DNA of 64,000 nt from contig NC_049903.1 of the NCBI RefSeq assembly GCF_001411555.2, forward strand, positions 30,235,083 through 30,299,082, read 5' to 3'. How positions within the stretch are numbered: the stretch's first letter is position 1; each line of letters opens with the position of its first letter. The DNA is from Juglans regia. Taxonomy: Eukaryota; Streptophyta; Magnoliopsida; Fagales; Juglandaceae. The notes below the pieces were generated by a model that saw nothing but the letters and a program-made list of their open reading frames with translations, was not told the origin of the DNA and made no database searches. Both the position numbers and the translations under genes were made by a program. Shown piece by piece: positions 23,601 through 33,779 of this stretch.

Positions 23601-25433
23601 CAAACACAATCATACCCAGAATCATACCCACAAAAAAAAACCGAGCTAATCAGGATCAGCAAGGTATTTCACAGGTAGAGCAGCTTTAGGTAACCAGAAC
23701 CATACCCAGCTAGCTAATTTAAATTTGAGATTTTGGTATGAATATATGAGATAATCTCAGTGTCTTTAGACTGGCTAACAGACAGGAAAATTGACTCAAA
23801 ATCATAACATAAGTCTCAGGTACTAAGATTATCACATTGGGAAAGGGTTTACAATTCGGCCGGAAAAGCATAGTATGTCCAGCTGCTCAAAAGGGAGTGA
23901 CCTCAAGAAGTGGCAAAAGAAACAAAAATGTGATGATAACTCTGGTCCTTTAATATTGTAGCCTGATATTCCTATTGTTGATTTGATAAATTTTACCTTC
24001 TTCTGATCTATGTATGCATGCATGTGTGTGTTTGTGTTAAAGAAAAATCTAAGATGTACCTGCACAGTAGGTCGAGGCCCATAAAGAGAACGTGAACCTT
24101 TAGTCTCAAGTACACTGAAGTATAATTCATCTTTTGACAGCAAAAGGTGCGCACAATAGCTTTCAAGAGGCTCGGCACTACCAAAAATCATCTGTAAAAT
24201 AAGCTGAAAGGTCATTGAAGAACGTCGGGCAATGAGATATATGTTGGACACATAAAATTTATACCTCTGCTAATTCTTCAGTTGTCACTGATTTATTTTT
24301 TTCTAGAAGCTCAACCCAAGCAAACTCTAGAAGTGCCGGATCCTGCAGCACAACATTAATTACTGATTTATTTTTTCTCCTTTAACATCAACCACGGAGA
24401 AGAGAGTGGAAACAAATTCTCTTTTTTACAGATCAAAACAAAAGAGAGAGAGGAGAAAGAAGAAGAAAATTTTATCTCTATCCTTCCACAAGCAAGAACC
24501 AACCAAGTTATCCTGTGCTTTACGAATAAAATTTGAAATCCCCGCGTGATCAAAATTCTCAATGCCTGGAACAATATACGTAATTTGTTGTGGTTTAATG
24601 GAGGATGTGACACCATTCTGCCATCGGAAAACAAAGTATCGGTTACACTAGCTGGAAAGCCTACTATTTCTGATGCATTTAGATAAAGAAACAATGAGTT
24701 CCAAAACCTAGCAACCTATTGATCAACATGCCGCATTAGTTGTTTCTACTAGAACCTGATCGTACACCATCCAATTCTTTTTGCCGTCAGGTCTCTGTGC
24801 AACTGCCAGCAAGACCCTGTCAGAATCCTTCTTGAACTCCAGCAGTAACCCTTTCTCCATCGCTCTGTTCACAAGCTTATCTTCAAGAAGCTTTCCACTG
24901 CTCGTTAAGCCAACCCTGCAGAGAAGATCCAGTGTCGCCATACATGACTTTCAAATTTAAGCTCGGAAACTAACAACGGGTTAAAACATTTGAGATGATT
25001 GAAATTGATGAATATAAAAGACGTCTAAAATATAAATGCTTTTCCCTTTATTTTTTATGCAAGTTCTTGGATACAAACAGTTCGTATTTAGAGCTCCTCT
25101 AGAATCCAAATTAAACAATGTAAAAAGGAAAATGAAAATGGCAAGTTGAGAGAAAGCCTACTTTGAGGCAGCGCAAACTCTCTTCCTTTTGCGCATGAAC
25201 TCTAGCTCTTCCATGACGATGTCTACGAGACTGTGAACCGAACAACTCCAAACACTGCCATGGCCGAAAAACTTTTGCTCGGGCCGGAGTACAGGAAACA
25301 GGAACCCTAATTTGGGGTGGCGGCGTAACGAAGAGCTCCTGAAAGTGAAAAATCGGCACCGGACAGCGGAGATAGGAGGAGACGAAGCGGAGCGAAAGAA
25401 GGAGCAGCTGTTAACGGCTCGAACCGCCATCAT
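11635..25433 (-). CDS. RNR1: RNase II/R-family 3'-5' exoribonuclease, chloroplast/mitochondrial (RNR1-like), 14 exons
   Basis: Coding exons, 5' to 3': 25433-25162, 24915-24756, 24617-24504, 24342-24265, 24191-24060, 23403-23185, 22947-22765, 20921-20859, 20791-20685, 20596-20447, 14431-14272, 13625-13230, 13129-12905, 11754-11635. They sum to 2,379 nt, 792 residues plus TGA, with GT-AG junctions and no stop. The start is the paired Met MMAVRAVNS; an in-frame Met 47 codons upstream is less like plant relatives. The Ser/Arg-rich N-terminus looks like a transit peptide. The RNB domain spans about residues 390-700, with the acidic metal site DVDEADELDDA across exons 8-9 and [17 protein letters not shown] in exon 12. 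The C-terminal S1-like end is [17 protein letters not shown]. The family degrades RNA 3'-5' and matures organellar rRNA. All catalytic acidic positions are kept, so it is probably functional. Introns 7 and 10 are swollen by transposons. Confidence 0.95.
12689..12722. repeat. (GGGAA)n microsatellite in RNR1 intron 13
   Basis: Four to five tandem copies of a GGGAA-type unit, ending in a G-run, lie within the 1,150-bp last intron (12904-11755). No other structure is evident in that intron. Confidence 0.8.
15900..16724 (+). pseudogene. LINE endonuclease domain (exonuclease-endonuclease-phosphatase fold)
   Basis: An uninterrupted 274-codon frame with the order of the APE-type LINE endonuclease: LSRNVRGLN near the start, [35 protein letters not shown], then [13 protein letters not shown]. 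Plant LINEs normally read QETK at the second motif, where the Glu binds metal. Here it is QQTK, so the key Glu is lost. The usual GGDFN is GEDFN. The frame is open but the enzyme is probably dead. It lies in LINE copy 1. Confidence 0.85.
16820..18112 (+). pseudogene. LINE reverse transcriptase, broken
   Basis: The first frame (16,820-17,656) carries KASGPDGF, then [20 protein letters not shown] and [16 protein letters not shown]. It then loses the FVDMAKAYD region by deletion and shifts frame. [13 protein letters not shown] (about 17,762-17,800) and [15 protein letters not shown] (about 17,884-17,940) follow in other frames. The catalytic Asp pair of the usual FADD is Asn-Asn. At least three frame breaks occur. 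Confidence 0.85.
18721..20118 (+). mobile_element. LINE copy 2, 5'-truncated, directly behind copy 1
   Basis: It begins mid-RT ([20 protein letters not shown]) with no 5' half. It continues through [20 protein letters not shown] and [11 protein letters not shown], then the zinc-binding RVT region with [19 protein letters not shown] (about 19,545-19,610) and [14 protein letters not shown] (about 19,855-19,895). It ends at 20,019 and has a 3' UTR closing in 'ATTAATAAAATTTC' and an A-run near 20,107-20,115. In-frame stops lie at 19,081 and 19,354. Its 5' edge abuts the A-rich tail of copy 1, consistent with target-primed insertion into that tail. No clear target duplication can be separated from the A-runs. 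Confidence 0.88.
20119..20222 (+). mobile_element. Probable LINE 3'-UTR scrap
   Basis: Text such as 'CTTGTATATACCCCATGG' and 'CTTATTCTCAATAAAATA' resembles the 3' end of plant LINEs. It follows the tail of copy 2 within the same RNR1 intron. No coding sequence. Confidence 0.4.
21185..22252 (+). mobile_element. LINE 3' fragment split by a solo LTR, in RNR1 intron 7
   Basis: Broken frames of the LINE C-terminal region are seen: [15 protein letters not shown] (about 21,237) and [20 protein letters not shown] (about 21,461-21,518), matching the zinc-binding tail of copies 1 and 2. The 3' UTR is cut at 21,658 by a solo LTR and resumes at 22,175. It runs on to 'CATTAATAAAACTATATTA' and an A-run at about 22,246. 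It lies antisense in intron 7 (22764-20922). Confidence 0.75.
21659..22174 (+). mobile_element. Solo LTR (516 bp) with 5-bp target duplication
   Basis: It begins TGTTGAGTATT and ends TTTTTCACAACA, so the termini are TGTTG/CAACA. It is flanked on both sides by TATAT (21654-21658 and 22175-22179), an exact 5-bp duplication. No internal region remains, so two LTRs have recombined. It is rich in GCTCGAGCG-type palindromes from about 21,690 to 21,925. It shares 'GGCAATTTGCCAAATCACGT' text with the LTR at 5,059-5,649. It interrupts a LINE fragment inside RNR1 intron 7. Confidence 0.9.
22312..22577 (-). mobile_element. SINE (tRNA-derived) in RNR1 intron 7
   Basis: Read on the minus strand it starts 'GGTTTTGGCCTAGTGGTAAG' (A-box-like) and about 45 bases later has 'GGTCATGGGTTTGAGTCTTG' (B-box-like, compare GGTTCGANNC). 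These are the two internal pol III promoter boxes of a tRNA-derived SINE. The body continues to a CTCCCCCTCAT end near 22,312. No flanking duplication could be fixed, so the limits are approximate. Confidence 0.65.
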
Positions 25434-25811
25434 AATCCAATGGAAGAAAAGCTCAGTCCTCGGAGTTTCATGCGGTGAAAGAAGATTGAGAAAAGGAAAC
25501 CCTAGAACAGTTCGTGAAGGAGCAGCAGGAATTGTCGTTCTGACTTCTGAGACAGTTTGAAAGGGATGAAGCAAATGCGAGCGAGCTCAAGCGCTCGTGT
25601 CGACGATGATGATAGAGCTAATTGCTAAAGCTGGCGTTGGAGATTTTGTCGATTTGTTTTACCGAATTAACCCCCAAGAAATCGTTGAAATGTGGATGGG
25701 CGGACCAAGGGTCCAATTTGCTTGACCCGTACCGAGTAATGGGTGGATTTTATTTTCCATAAATTCTAATTAGATGTCGCACACCCGCAGCCTCCGCATT
25801 TGGCAGTTAAA
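25434..25811. promoter_or_regulatory. 5' flank of the RNR1-like gene
   Basis: This holds the 5' untranslated region and promoter of the minus-strand ribonuclease gene. No TATA box stands out. An in-frame Met codon at 25574-25572 means the transcript may begin further right than 25,574 or that this Met is untranslated. Confidence 0.4.
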
Positions 25812-26086
25812 ATTTTGATCTCATTATTATAATTTTTTAAAATTTTCATATAAGATATAATAAATAATTTAATTTTTTCAAATCTCAATTTAACTTTTTT
25901 AAATCTCTAAACAATAATAATATTAAAAAATAATATTTTAAATTTTTATCTAAAACTAAAAATTCTCATCTCACTCATCAAACCTACCTGTTCCGTTTGG
26001 ATTCAAAGATGAGTTGAGATAGTTTTAGATGAATTGAATTGTTTATTATATTTTATGTGAGAATTTGAGAAAGTTATAATGATAAG
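25812..26086. repeat. Two adjacent MITE family A copies
   Basis: Copy one (about 25,812-25,985) reads 'GATCTCATTATTATAATTTT' through 'TTCTCATCTCACTCATCAAA'. Copy two starts at about 25,990 with 'CCGTTTGGATTCAAAGATG' and is cut after 'AAGTTATAATGATAAG' by the TA-flanked element at 26,089. Together they show nested insertion. Confidence 0.6.
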
Positions 26087-26283
26087 TAGGAGTGTAACCG
26101 GTCCGGTTTTGGATAAAATTTAGGACCGAACCAATATGTACCGGTTTTGAATTTTCAAGAACCGATTATACACCAATTACCCCCTAAATCGGTACATCCG
26201 ATTTTACCGTTCTGGTCCGATTCGGTCTGATTTTCCAATTTTAATAAAATGCAAACTTGTAAGAATATAATAATACATTGATA

Positions 26284-27185
26284 CTTTTTTTTTTTTAATC
26301 ATCCAGAAATATTTCTCATTCATTCATAAACAAATGGTGCAAAACAACATATGTTTACACTCTGTCACCCACAAGATGTTGCTCTAAATTAGTGCAAAGC
26401 ATTTCTCTATTAACAATATCAACAATCTCAATAGGTCCCTCTTCAATCCAGCAGCATTCCCCTTCCATTATCAACGCCCTCTTAGCAAGTTCATGAGCCA
26501 CACTATTGCCTTCCCTATAAATGAATTCCACATACCAATCTTGCCTATGAACCAGTCTACTTCACATATCATCAAAAAGCTGAGACATCAAAGCACATAT
26601 GATTCCCTTCCTTGCTACCCCTTTTATTACTCTTTCAGCATCGCCTTCAAAAACCACATTTCGACCATCTAGTTCCACAACTAGATCCATAGCTCTCCAT
26701 AAGGTAATAGCTTCAGCCAAATCTGAACTTCCACTAAACATCTTTGAGGCACATAATGAGAATAAAAGCTCTCCCTCATAATTCCTTGCTACTATACCCA
26801 ACCCAACTTTGTTATTCGGTTTATCAATAGCAGCATCGAAATTTACCTTTGTTACACCTTCATCTGGTGGCTTCCACTTTGTATCTTTCCTTCTTTGGAT
26901 GTTTACCCCCTTGGTCTGGTTCCCCTCAAGTCTAGATTCTTGAAAACACTTAAGACCTGATATAGCAGCAGCAATCACCTTACTTGGGCTATCGAACTTG
27001 CCTTCAAATACCATCCTATTTCTTCTGAACCGTAAACCTTTCAAGATCATGGCAACCTCTTCTACTTTTGTCTTCTGCAACTTTGACTGCATCTCAGCCC
27101 AAATATAAAAGAACTCCTTCTCTTCACATGTCCACTTCTATAGACCACTCTGACTTTCTGCCCATATAACTAAAATTATAGTCTA
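26284..27185 (-). mobile_element. LINE 3' fragment with RNase H-like domain, inside TA element 1
   Basis: The T-run at about 26,286-26,297 is the poly(A) tail of a minus-strand insertion. Reading leftward from 27,092 there is a 176-codon frame with an RNase H-like (RVT_3) domain. The right edge near 27,185 is approximate, and no target duplication was identified. Confidence 0.7.
26562..27092 (-). pseudogene. RNase H-like domain (RVT_3) of a plant LINE
   Basis: The motif order fits the plant retroelement RNase H family: KWKPPDEGVTKVNFDAAID, then VGLGIVARNYEGELLF, then DLAEAITLWRAMDLVVELDG, then VVFEGDAERVIKGV. The acidic residues in NFDAA, AEA and EGDA correspond to the D-E-D metal site. The frame is open but lacks the reverse transcriptase upstream, and no host splice context suggests a domesticated gene. 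Plants also have free-standing RVT_3 genes, a weaker alternative. Confidence 0.75.
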
Positions 27186-27203
27186 TATTAAACTATTAGT
27201 ATT

Positions 27204-28335
27204 TGTTTTTTTTTTTTTTTATGGAAACAGGATCATTTCATTAATGAACTGAAGTTACAATTGTGACTTATCAATACATGAAAAATCTAAACTATAAGCT
27301 AAACTACGCATCAACTCTAGGGCTTTTCCACACAAATTCATTTATAGCGGACATTGTCTTAACTTCCCAACAAACTCTTTCCTAATAGAGAAAGCGCTCT
27401 ATAAAACAGAACTTAAAGGCCCCCTCTGTCCTCCTAGGGAGGAAGAGTACGGGACACTACTATGGACAACAAATTCAATAGCATATTTCTATTTTATTAA
27501 TAACTAAAATAACAAAAAAAGAAATTACAAATAAACACATTAACAACTACACAACCATAAGCACCGGTGTGATCCCAGACGTCACGCTCACCGTAAGTAT
27601 CGGCATCTCGAGCCCTGACAGCACGAGCACTCAGCTCATGCATGGACAAAAACAGCCTCCATTGCGCAAGCAGCACCTACACACGAGCAGTGGCCGTATG
27701 ACCACCGACCGTAACATCGCCCACCACTCTTGAACAGCTTTTGCCTCAGATTGTATCCGATCCAAAGGCTCAACACCTCACTTGGGTCAACAAAAAAAAT
27801 AAAAGAACAGAAAAACAAACAATAACAAAAACATTGAAACAGAATAACAAAGAAAACAAAAAATTGATGAACAGTGTACAATGCGTCGACAGTGGCACGT
27901 GCAGAACAGTGGTCACTCTGGGAGGGAAGCCGACAGTTAATCTTGGAAGTCCCAAAGTCAGGGATACTAGAGAAGTGGAGCGTGGCGTCGGCGGAGGATC
28001 CGGAACTTCGTCCTGCGTGTGCAGGCTACGCTCCACCCCAATGGACACCGGATTTGATGGTCTTGAATATTGGTGGTAGGGAATCATCCCAATGGGGCGC
28101 GTGTAGAAGAGCAACAACTGGAAAAACCCGAATGTTGATCCTCTCTTATTTGGCCTGAAAAACACAAAAACACAAAAATAAAACTAAAGAACACTATACA
28201 AAAAATAAAATGGACATAGGAGAAAGGAGGGGGAAGGAAAAGAGAGCCCCACCCCCTTTCGTTAGGTCTGGAGTTTGGGAGAGTTTATAGAAAATGGAGA
28301 GGGTTTTTTTCTAAAGAGAGAGCTATTTTTATTAG
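27204..28335 (-). mobile_element. Non-LTR retroelement (short LINE derivative) with 12-bp target duplication
   Basis: It is bounded by an exact 12-bp direct repeat ACTATTAGTATT (27192-27203 and 28336-28347). A 15-T run at the left is the poly(A) tail of a minus-strand insertion. Next to it 'CATTTCATTAATGAACTGAA' resembles a plant LINE 3' end. The right end is C/T-rich on the minus strand, like a LINE 5' UTR. The body lacks endonuclease and RT, so it is internally deleted and could only have moved in trans. The 131-codon minus frame at 28,165-27,770 shows no motif. Confidence 0.8.
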
Positions 28336-28947
28336 ACTATTAGTATTAGTATATATATTAGTATTAGCTATAGCGAGTTTAATTTATTATAACTATATTA
28401 TTGATAGATTATAGTGGTAGTATATTAGTGTTAGTATTAGGTCATAAAATGTAAATTATAATTAATATACATTATATACTAATGTATATTAGTATTACTA
28501 AGTTACTAATGTATTATGTATTTATCAAAAAGAATATATTGAGAATTTATTAGACAATAAAAATTTGGTAATAATATTTGAGTGATTTTCTTTCTTTTTT
28601 GCTAAATAATATTTTAGTGATCTTATTTACAACTTTGGTATATAAATTCAAATCTTTTGATATTTAGGATTTGTTTTCAATTGATGTGATTTATCAATTT
28701 CAATTTAAAGTTTTATAATTTCAGTTTATTTTAAAATTAATTTATATTATTATATATTTAATATTAAAAAATAATTTAAAATATATATTATATAAAACCG
28801 GTTAGGGCCTAAAAAGCCTAGAACTGGAACCGGTTTCGGTTTCGGCCGGTTTTGCCATTAAGGAAACCGGTTGCGAACTGGTTTGACCAGTTCAGCCCAA
28901 TCCGATCCGATTTTTCGGTTTCCCAAATTTTTTTTACACCCCTATTA

Positions 28948-29579
28948 GGAGTGTAATCGGTCTAGTTTGGTTCGGTTTTGGATAAAATTTAGGACCGAAC
29001 CGGTATGTACCGATTTTGCATTTTCAAGAACCGATTCTGCATCGGTTATCCCCTAAACCGGTACTTCCGATTTTACCGGTTCCAATTCAGTTAGGTCCGA
29101 TTTTTTTATTTTAATATAGTATATTATATATTATATAATATATATAATAGTATATTATAGTATATAATACTAGAGTGATAATATATTGTAGTATATTTTA
29201 ATATATATTATAATTTTATTATAGATTATAGTGATATATTATATTATTGACTATAGTGATATATTATAATATATAGTGATATAGTATTAGTATAACTATT
29301 AATATAATAGGCTATAGTGATATAAGATTTTAATATTATATTAATTAATAATTTATCATATAATACAAAACTATTTTATATATAATTATATATTATATAT
29401 AAAAATTATATACAATTTAAAAAATTATAATATATATGAACCGATCCAGTTCGGTCCGATTCAATTTTAGAAATAGAAAATTTGGAACCCGATTTTGATC
29501 GGTTTTAAGAAAAATAAATTGATACCAGACCGAACCAAACTCGGTATTGGACCAAACCCACCGGTTTTTTTTACACTCA
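28948..29579. repeat. TA-flanked repeat element, copy 2 (632 bp)
   Basis: It begins GGAGTGTAATCGGTCTAG and ends TTTTTTTTACACTCA, with TA on both sides. It has the same layout as copy 1: an ACCGGTT-rich left arm ('AGGACCGAACCGGTATGTAC'), an AT-rich centre with 'TATAGTGATATA' repeats, and an ACCGG-rich right arm. It starts four bases after copy 1's right TA, so the two are almost contiguous. Confidence 0.65.
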
Positions 29580-29694
29580 TAATCTCATCTGCGAAAACAA
29601 ATTAGGCTTAAGTGGTTTCCGATTTCCAAACCCTACTCTATTCATTCAATCAACCTCGCGCTTGCAAAGTCTCTCTGCCCGATTAGATACTAAG

Positions 29695-29915
29695 CTCTAG
29701 TTTGACTATACAGATAAAACTATCTCATTTCTTTTCATCTCATATAATTATTATAATTTATTCAATTTCTCATATAAAATATAATAAATAATTCAACTTT
29801 TTCAAATCTCAAAACAAAAATAATATTAAAAATAATATTCTAATAATAATTTATTCAACTTTTAACTTTTATCTCATTTCATCTCATTTATATAACCAAA
29901 CGAGACCTAAAAATA
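29695..29915. repeat. MITE family A copy
   Basis: Left end 'CTCTAGTTTGACTATACAG', right end 'TATATAACCAAACGAGACCT'. Inverted, the right end reads AGGTCTCGTTTGGTTATATA, a good match to the left. The core has 'CATATAAAATATAATAAATA' as in the others. Confidence 0.7.
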
Positions 29916-30151
29916 TCTCAGATGTAGAGTATTTTAAATATAAAATATTTGTAAATAAAAGTGAACTAATTAGTAAATAGTAGTAAATAACAGTAAAATA
30001 ATTTGAAGACATCTAAGAACAATTGTGTTCTCAAACGGATCCAGACTCTCTCGTCTTCATCACTTTGTCTTGCCATCCCGATGCCAAGCTGATGTCAACA
30101 TTGCTTGTCTCTCTCTTAGCTATTTAGTTGTGAACTTGTAATATTAATCCA

Positions 30152-30280
30152 AAACCCCAAGGGGTTGGTCCAATGGATTTTAGTCTTGGAGTATCACATT
30201 CTTTAAAGTTCAAGATTCAACACCTCATGGATACAAACCAACCTTGGAGGCCATATCCCTTGATGAAAAATTAGCGATTT
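30152..30280 (+). mobile_element. SINE fragment (tRNA-derived)
   Basis: 'CCCCAAGGGGTTGGTCCAAT' has an A-box-like part, and about 50 bases on 'AAAGTTCAAGATTCAACACC' is B-box-like. The opening 'ACCCCAAGGGGTTGG' is typical of a common eudicot SINE family as I remember it. It is truncated at the 3' side and diverged. Confidence 0.55.
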
Positions 30281-30400
30281 AACAAACTTTCAATAATGCA
30301 GTGCACGAGATTGGACTAAAAATAAAAAAGAGGAATGAACTAGCGGTCACGACCAGCACTAAGAGCTGGGTGGCCGACTAGCATGGTCCTTACCCCAAAC

Positions 30401-30424
30401 CTCCTCCCTCCCTCCCTCCCTCCC
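30401..30424. repeat. (CCCT)n microsatellite
   Basis: Five to six tandem CCCT units lie about 270 bp past the 3' end of the rhomboid gene's coding region. Confidence 0.85.
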
Positions 30425-30697
30425 CGTGACTTATCATTGCCACATAAAAACCAAGTCAGGCATCCAAACCTTAGCACAAAAACACAAGCACAGAAGAAAA
30501 TTAAAACAATAATTCACTATTATTTCTATGCAAAGGTCAATGTACAAAATAATTTTAATACAAGGAGATAAGCAGTCAGGCGTAATAACTGAGGCGTATC
30601 AACATAATAGCAATTCAAATGTCTAGACAAAAAATATGCAACGAGAAGTTTATACATCTAAGTAGCTCATGCCAACTTTCATCGTCTTCTGCATAAA

Positions 30698-33600
30698 TCA
30701 ACTGCAAAGCTCAACACACAATCCTTGGATCTGCGAACTGGATGCATCTGCCAACATATATACACCGTGTTTCCCATTGCTCGAGCACGTTATAGTTAAC
30801 TGGTTGCCTATCTGGGTTGTCTGAAATAATAACATTAAATATATAGAATCAATCAAACCACCACCTCGTTTAATCCTAAGTTCCATGCATGCCAAATATG
30901 ATTCGCCTTAACTCGTGCTTGCACATAATTTAACTTTTTTCATCAATTCCATTTTGGCATGTATGGAAATTGCAAAACCAGAACCACCTGATGGTCACAC
31001 CTCCATAGGTGCATTGCCTGCAAAACCCATGCTTTCATCTCAATGGGAAGCAAGGCCTGCTTTATTGGGTGTGCATTACACACTTCTATTTTAATTTCCT
31101 TACTTTCTTATGTTTTATTTTCCTAACTTTTTAGTTGGTAATATTATTAAAATTTTACATTCAGAATAATAAGCCAGCCCTTCGCTTCATCAAGAAGAGT
31201 TTTTGACACCATACTATGGGAAAGAAGAAATTACTTCATTTCCATTACAGTATCTTCAACTTCATTTGACTTCATATATTTTTCACACAAACCAAAAAAA
31301 GTAGTGTTAGCATGGTTACCGAGCAAGATGCAGGCTGTGTGTTGCAACTCCAGCTTGAAGTTGGGACACAACTCAAATAATGACACCAAGAACAATGATC
31401 ATTTGCATCGACTCCACGGAGCAGCATAACCAGGCCAACAGTAAGCCTGTCACAAATTGCGATTTAGCACCGATTGCCAAGTTAAATAGAATTTAGAATC
31501 ACAATGAAATATCGGTCTTCATTCAACAAATACTGGAGAAAAATCAGAATGTCAAGAAGAAGACAATGACCCCAGACAAAGTTGCACAAGTTCCATCACC
31601 AGAACTTTCATTGTTTTCAAGCATTACCAGCAGAACCATCATCTGTTCCTACTTTTATATTATTTGCATCTATGAGAAGACATATATGATAACCAAGCAA
31701 AAATTGGGAGTTTCACTTTTATGGGATTCTACAGGTTCAAGCAAATCTCTCAAGGTAAACAGGGTTAGTATGTTTTGATCACCTTTTTTTTCTTTTCTTT
31801 TTTTTTTTTTGCGATCTTATGATATATTTTTCCTGGTGTAATCTTATAAAAGAAGCAGGAACTACTGAAAAAATAGAGAAACTGATGTCAGGCTTACCCA
31901 ATAATCAAAAGGATCAGAGAAACAACCCATAATATGCACTGGTACATCTTGAATTTAGGTTTATCCGCAGCAGCAGGAGTATATCTTTGACTAACCCATC
32001 CAAATTGGGGACGTATCAAAAACACAAACCCAAGAAGAAAACCCGAAAGGAACCCACCAATATGAGCAAAGTTGTCCACGTGTGGGAGGATTCCGACTGC
32101 CAAGTTAACCGCAATGATGACCAGGAGGGTTAATAATGCTGCCAACTGGACATTGACATGAAGTTGTGAGATAACTCGGATAAAGAATGTTATTAACCAG
32201 AATGCCAGAATTATTTTACAAGCCCATAACTCATGCAAAAGAAGTTCAATAAATACCTTATTAGAATATAATGTCCAATTTGTGATGAGTTCAGAAAGCA
32301 TTCCTCCAAGTAAGCCAAAAAGTGCACCAGAAGCACCAACAGAGATGTTTGACTGGATGAAAAGGCCAGACAAAATACTGCCCCCAAACCCAGAGATGAC
32401 GTATAGCAACCCAATGCGTACTGTAATAAAAGCACACAAGCATCAGGCAAGTATTTTGAGCTACAAATTTTGAATATAAATACAAACATGGCTTGTTCAA
32501 TTCCTACCAAGACTCACAGATCAATCAGAGACAAGGAATAGAGTGATCTTAATCTTTCAGCAAGTTAGAACGAATGGAAGAAACATTCTGAACTACACAG
32601 TCTTAGCTATATGCATCAATCAGAAGACCAACAATCCAAGATATGATCACTCAAACCTAAGCAGTTGAGGTCGTGCTGGTGATGCTAGGCTGGATGGTTG
32701 CTTCTTCAGTTTGTTCAGTTTATCCATCTAATATATTTTCAATTCTCTTATGAACTTTTAGCTCCCCCTGGTTGATCAACAGTTATGCTAGATCTGTTGG
32801 GTACCCCCTCAAAATTATATAACATGGATGATTAAGTCTGGGATCAAACCACAGCAACTAAGTCAAGAAGTATCATTTCCTGATGTCAATCATCTGGAAG
32901 CTAACCTAAATGCTTCAATTTAAAGAGTTATTATTAGGGAAAAAAATGGTAAAATTTTAACTCAAAAGCACAAAGATGCAAGGACCCTAAAGTTTCTCAA
33001 TTTAAAGAGTGACGCTGATGTTTCAGAATATATAGAGCATTCTAAGAATCTTGAACACTGAATAATTAAGTCCAGGGTACACAGCAATACATATATAATA
33101 AAACATTAATTAAATTTTAGGATACATACCAAACCCAAATTCACGCTCAAGCCGAATTCCAATCACCAAAAGACTCAGCATGTTTGCCAATAAATGGAAA
33201 ACCCCAGCATGCAACCAATTGCTAGTTATGAGGCGCCATCCCTGGTCCTTGTCTACCACTTTACTCACATCTACACCCCCCATCTTCTGCAGCCTGAAGC
33301 CATAAACACGCAACAGTTGCTTGATTACCATAACGTAGCGGTTTAAATTGCAGCCAACCAAGTAAAAACAAATCGATAAACGTAGCTAAACTCAGTCAAT
33401 TTGGTTCTAGAAAAAAAAAAAGAAAAAGAAAAAGTAAAAGTAAAAGAACTTACGTATAGGAGGAAGGCCCAAGAAGAGGGTTCTCCTTGAAGGGCTGGAA
33501 AGAGAAGCGACCCAAGAACGTAGCAATGCAAGAAACAGAGTTCTTGGGACAGTTGTTGACATACATGGTGATTACAAACACGATGGTATTGGCGACCACA

Positions 33601-33779
33601 AACAAAGGGATCAACCAGGGGACCCATTTCTTGAAATGCTTGATCTCCACCGGGTAAACGCCCGGGCTTGCAGCAGCTGAAGCCGGAGCTGGGGATGACT
33701 GTAGTGGGTGAATCACGCCACTGTGACGCCTGGAGTTGATCCTTATTTGCACTTGCGAGGGACGCTGTTCTCTCTCCAT
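30698..33779 (-). CDS. RBL1: Rhomboid-family intramembrane serine protease (RBL1-like), 6 exons
   Basis: Coding exons: 33779-33454, 33293-33130, 32420-32257, 32145-31898, 31446-31320, 30820-30698. They total 1,152 nt, 383 residues plus stop, with GT-AG junctions and continuous phase. The start MEREQRPSQ was preferred over a Met 8 codons earlier (33803) because it opens the usual N-terminal cytosolic tail. One membrane segment ([18 protein letters not shown]) precedes the rhomboid core: [11 protein letters not shown] (H137, H142, N146), the GASG motif with catalytic Ser194, and FAHIGG with catalytic His246. Further hydrophobic helices follow ([31 protein letters not shown]). Exons 5-6 add a tail with eight Cys. 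Plant rhomboids of this type act in Golgi/endomembranes on single-pass substrates, which are largely unknown. The active site is complete, so it is likely functional. The RBL1 name is from likeness only. Confidence 0.93.

Larger units (their letters stand above)
26089..28942. repeat. TA-flanked repeat element (ACCGGTTCGG family), copy 1, carrying two retroelement insertions
   Basis: Left end GGAGTGTAACCGGTCCGG. The right end TTTTTACACCCC is its imperfect inverse. TA lies outside each end (26087-26088 and 28943-28944). Degenerate 'ACCGG(T/C)' runs flank an AT-rich core. Without the insertions at 26,284-27,185 and 27,204-28,335 the element would be about 0.8 kb, near the size of copies 2 and 3. 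The TA duplication with short inverted ends fits a Tc1/mariner-like MITE, but that assignment is inference. Confidence 0.6.

Noticed and set aside
25434..25574. Longer RNR1 start at 25,574 (47 extra codons).
   Set aside because: The extra residues do not look like a transit peptide extension. The MMAVRAVNS start is followed by a normal Ser/Arg-rich presequence and fits remembered plant relatives.
27770..28165. 131-codon minus-strand frame.
   Set aside because: No recognisable domain. It lies inside a short non-LTR element with a 12-bp duplication and ends in a T/F-rich low-complexity run.
31272..31319. Rhomboid reading frame running on to a stop at 31,272 instead of splicing.
   Set aside because: A good TCG|GTAACC donor and a TTTCAG acceptor at 30,821 give an in-phase exon with the expected Cys-rich ending.
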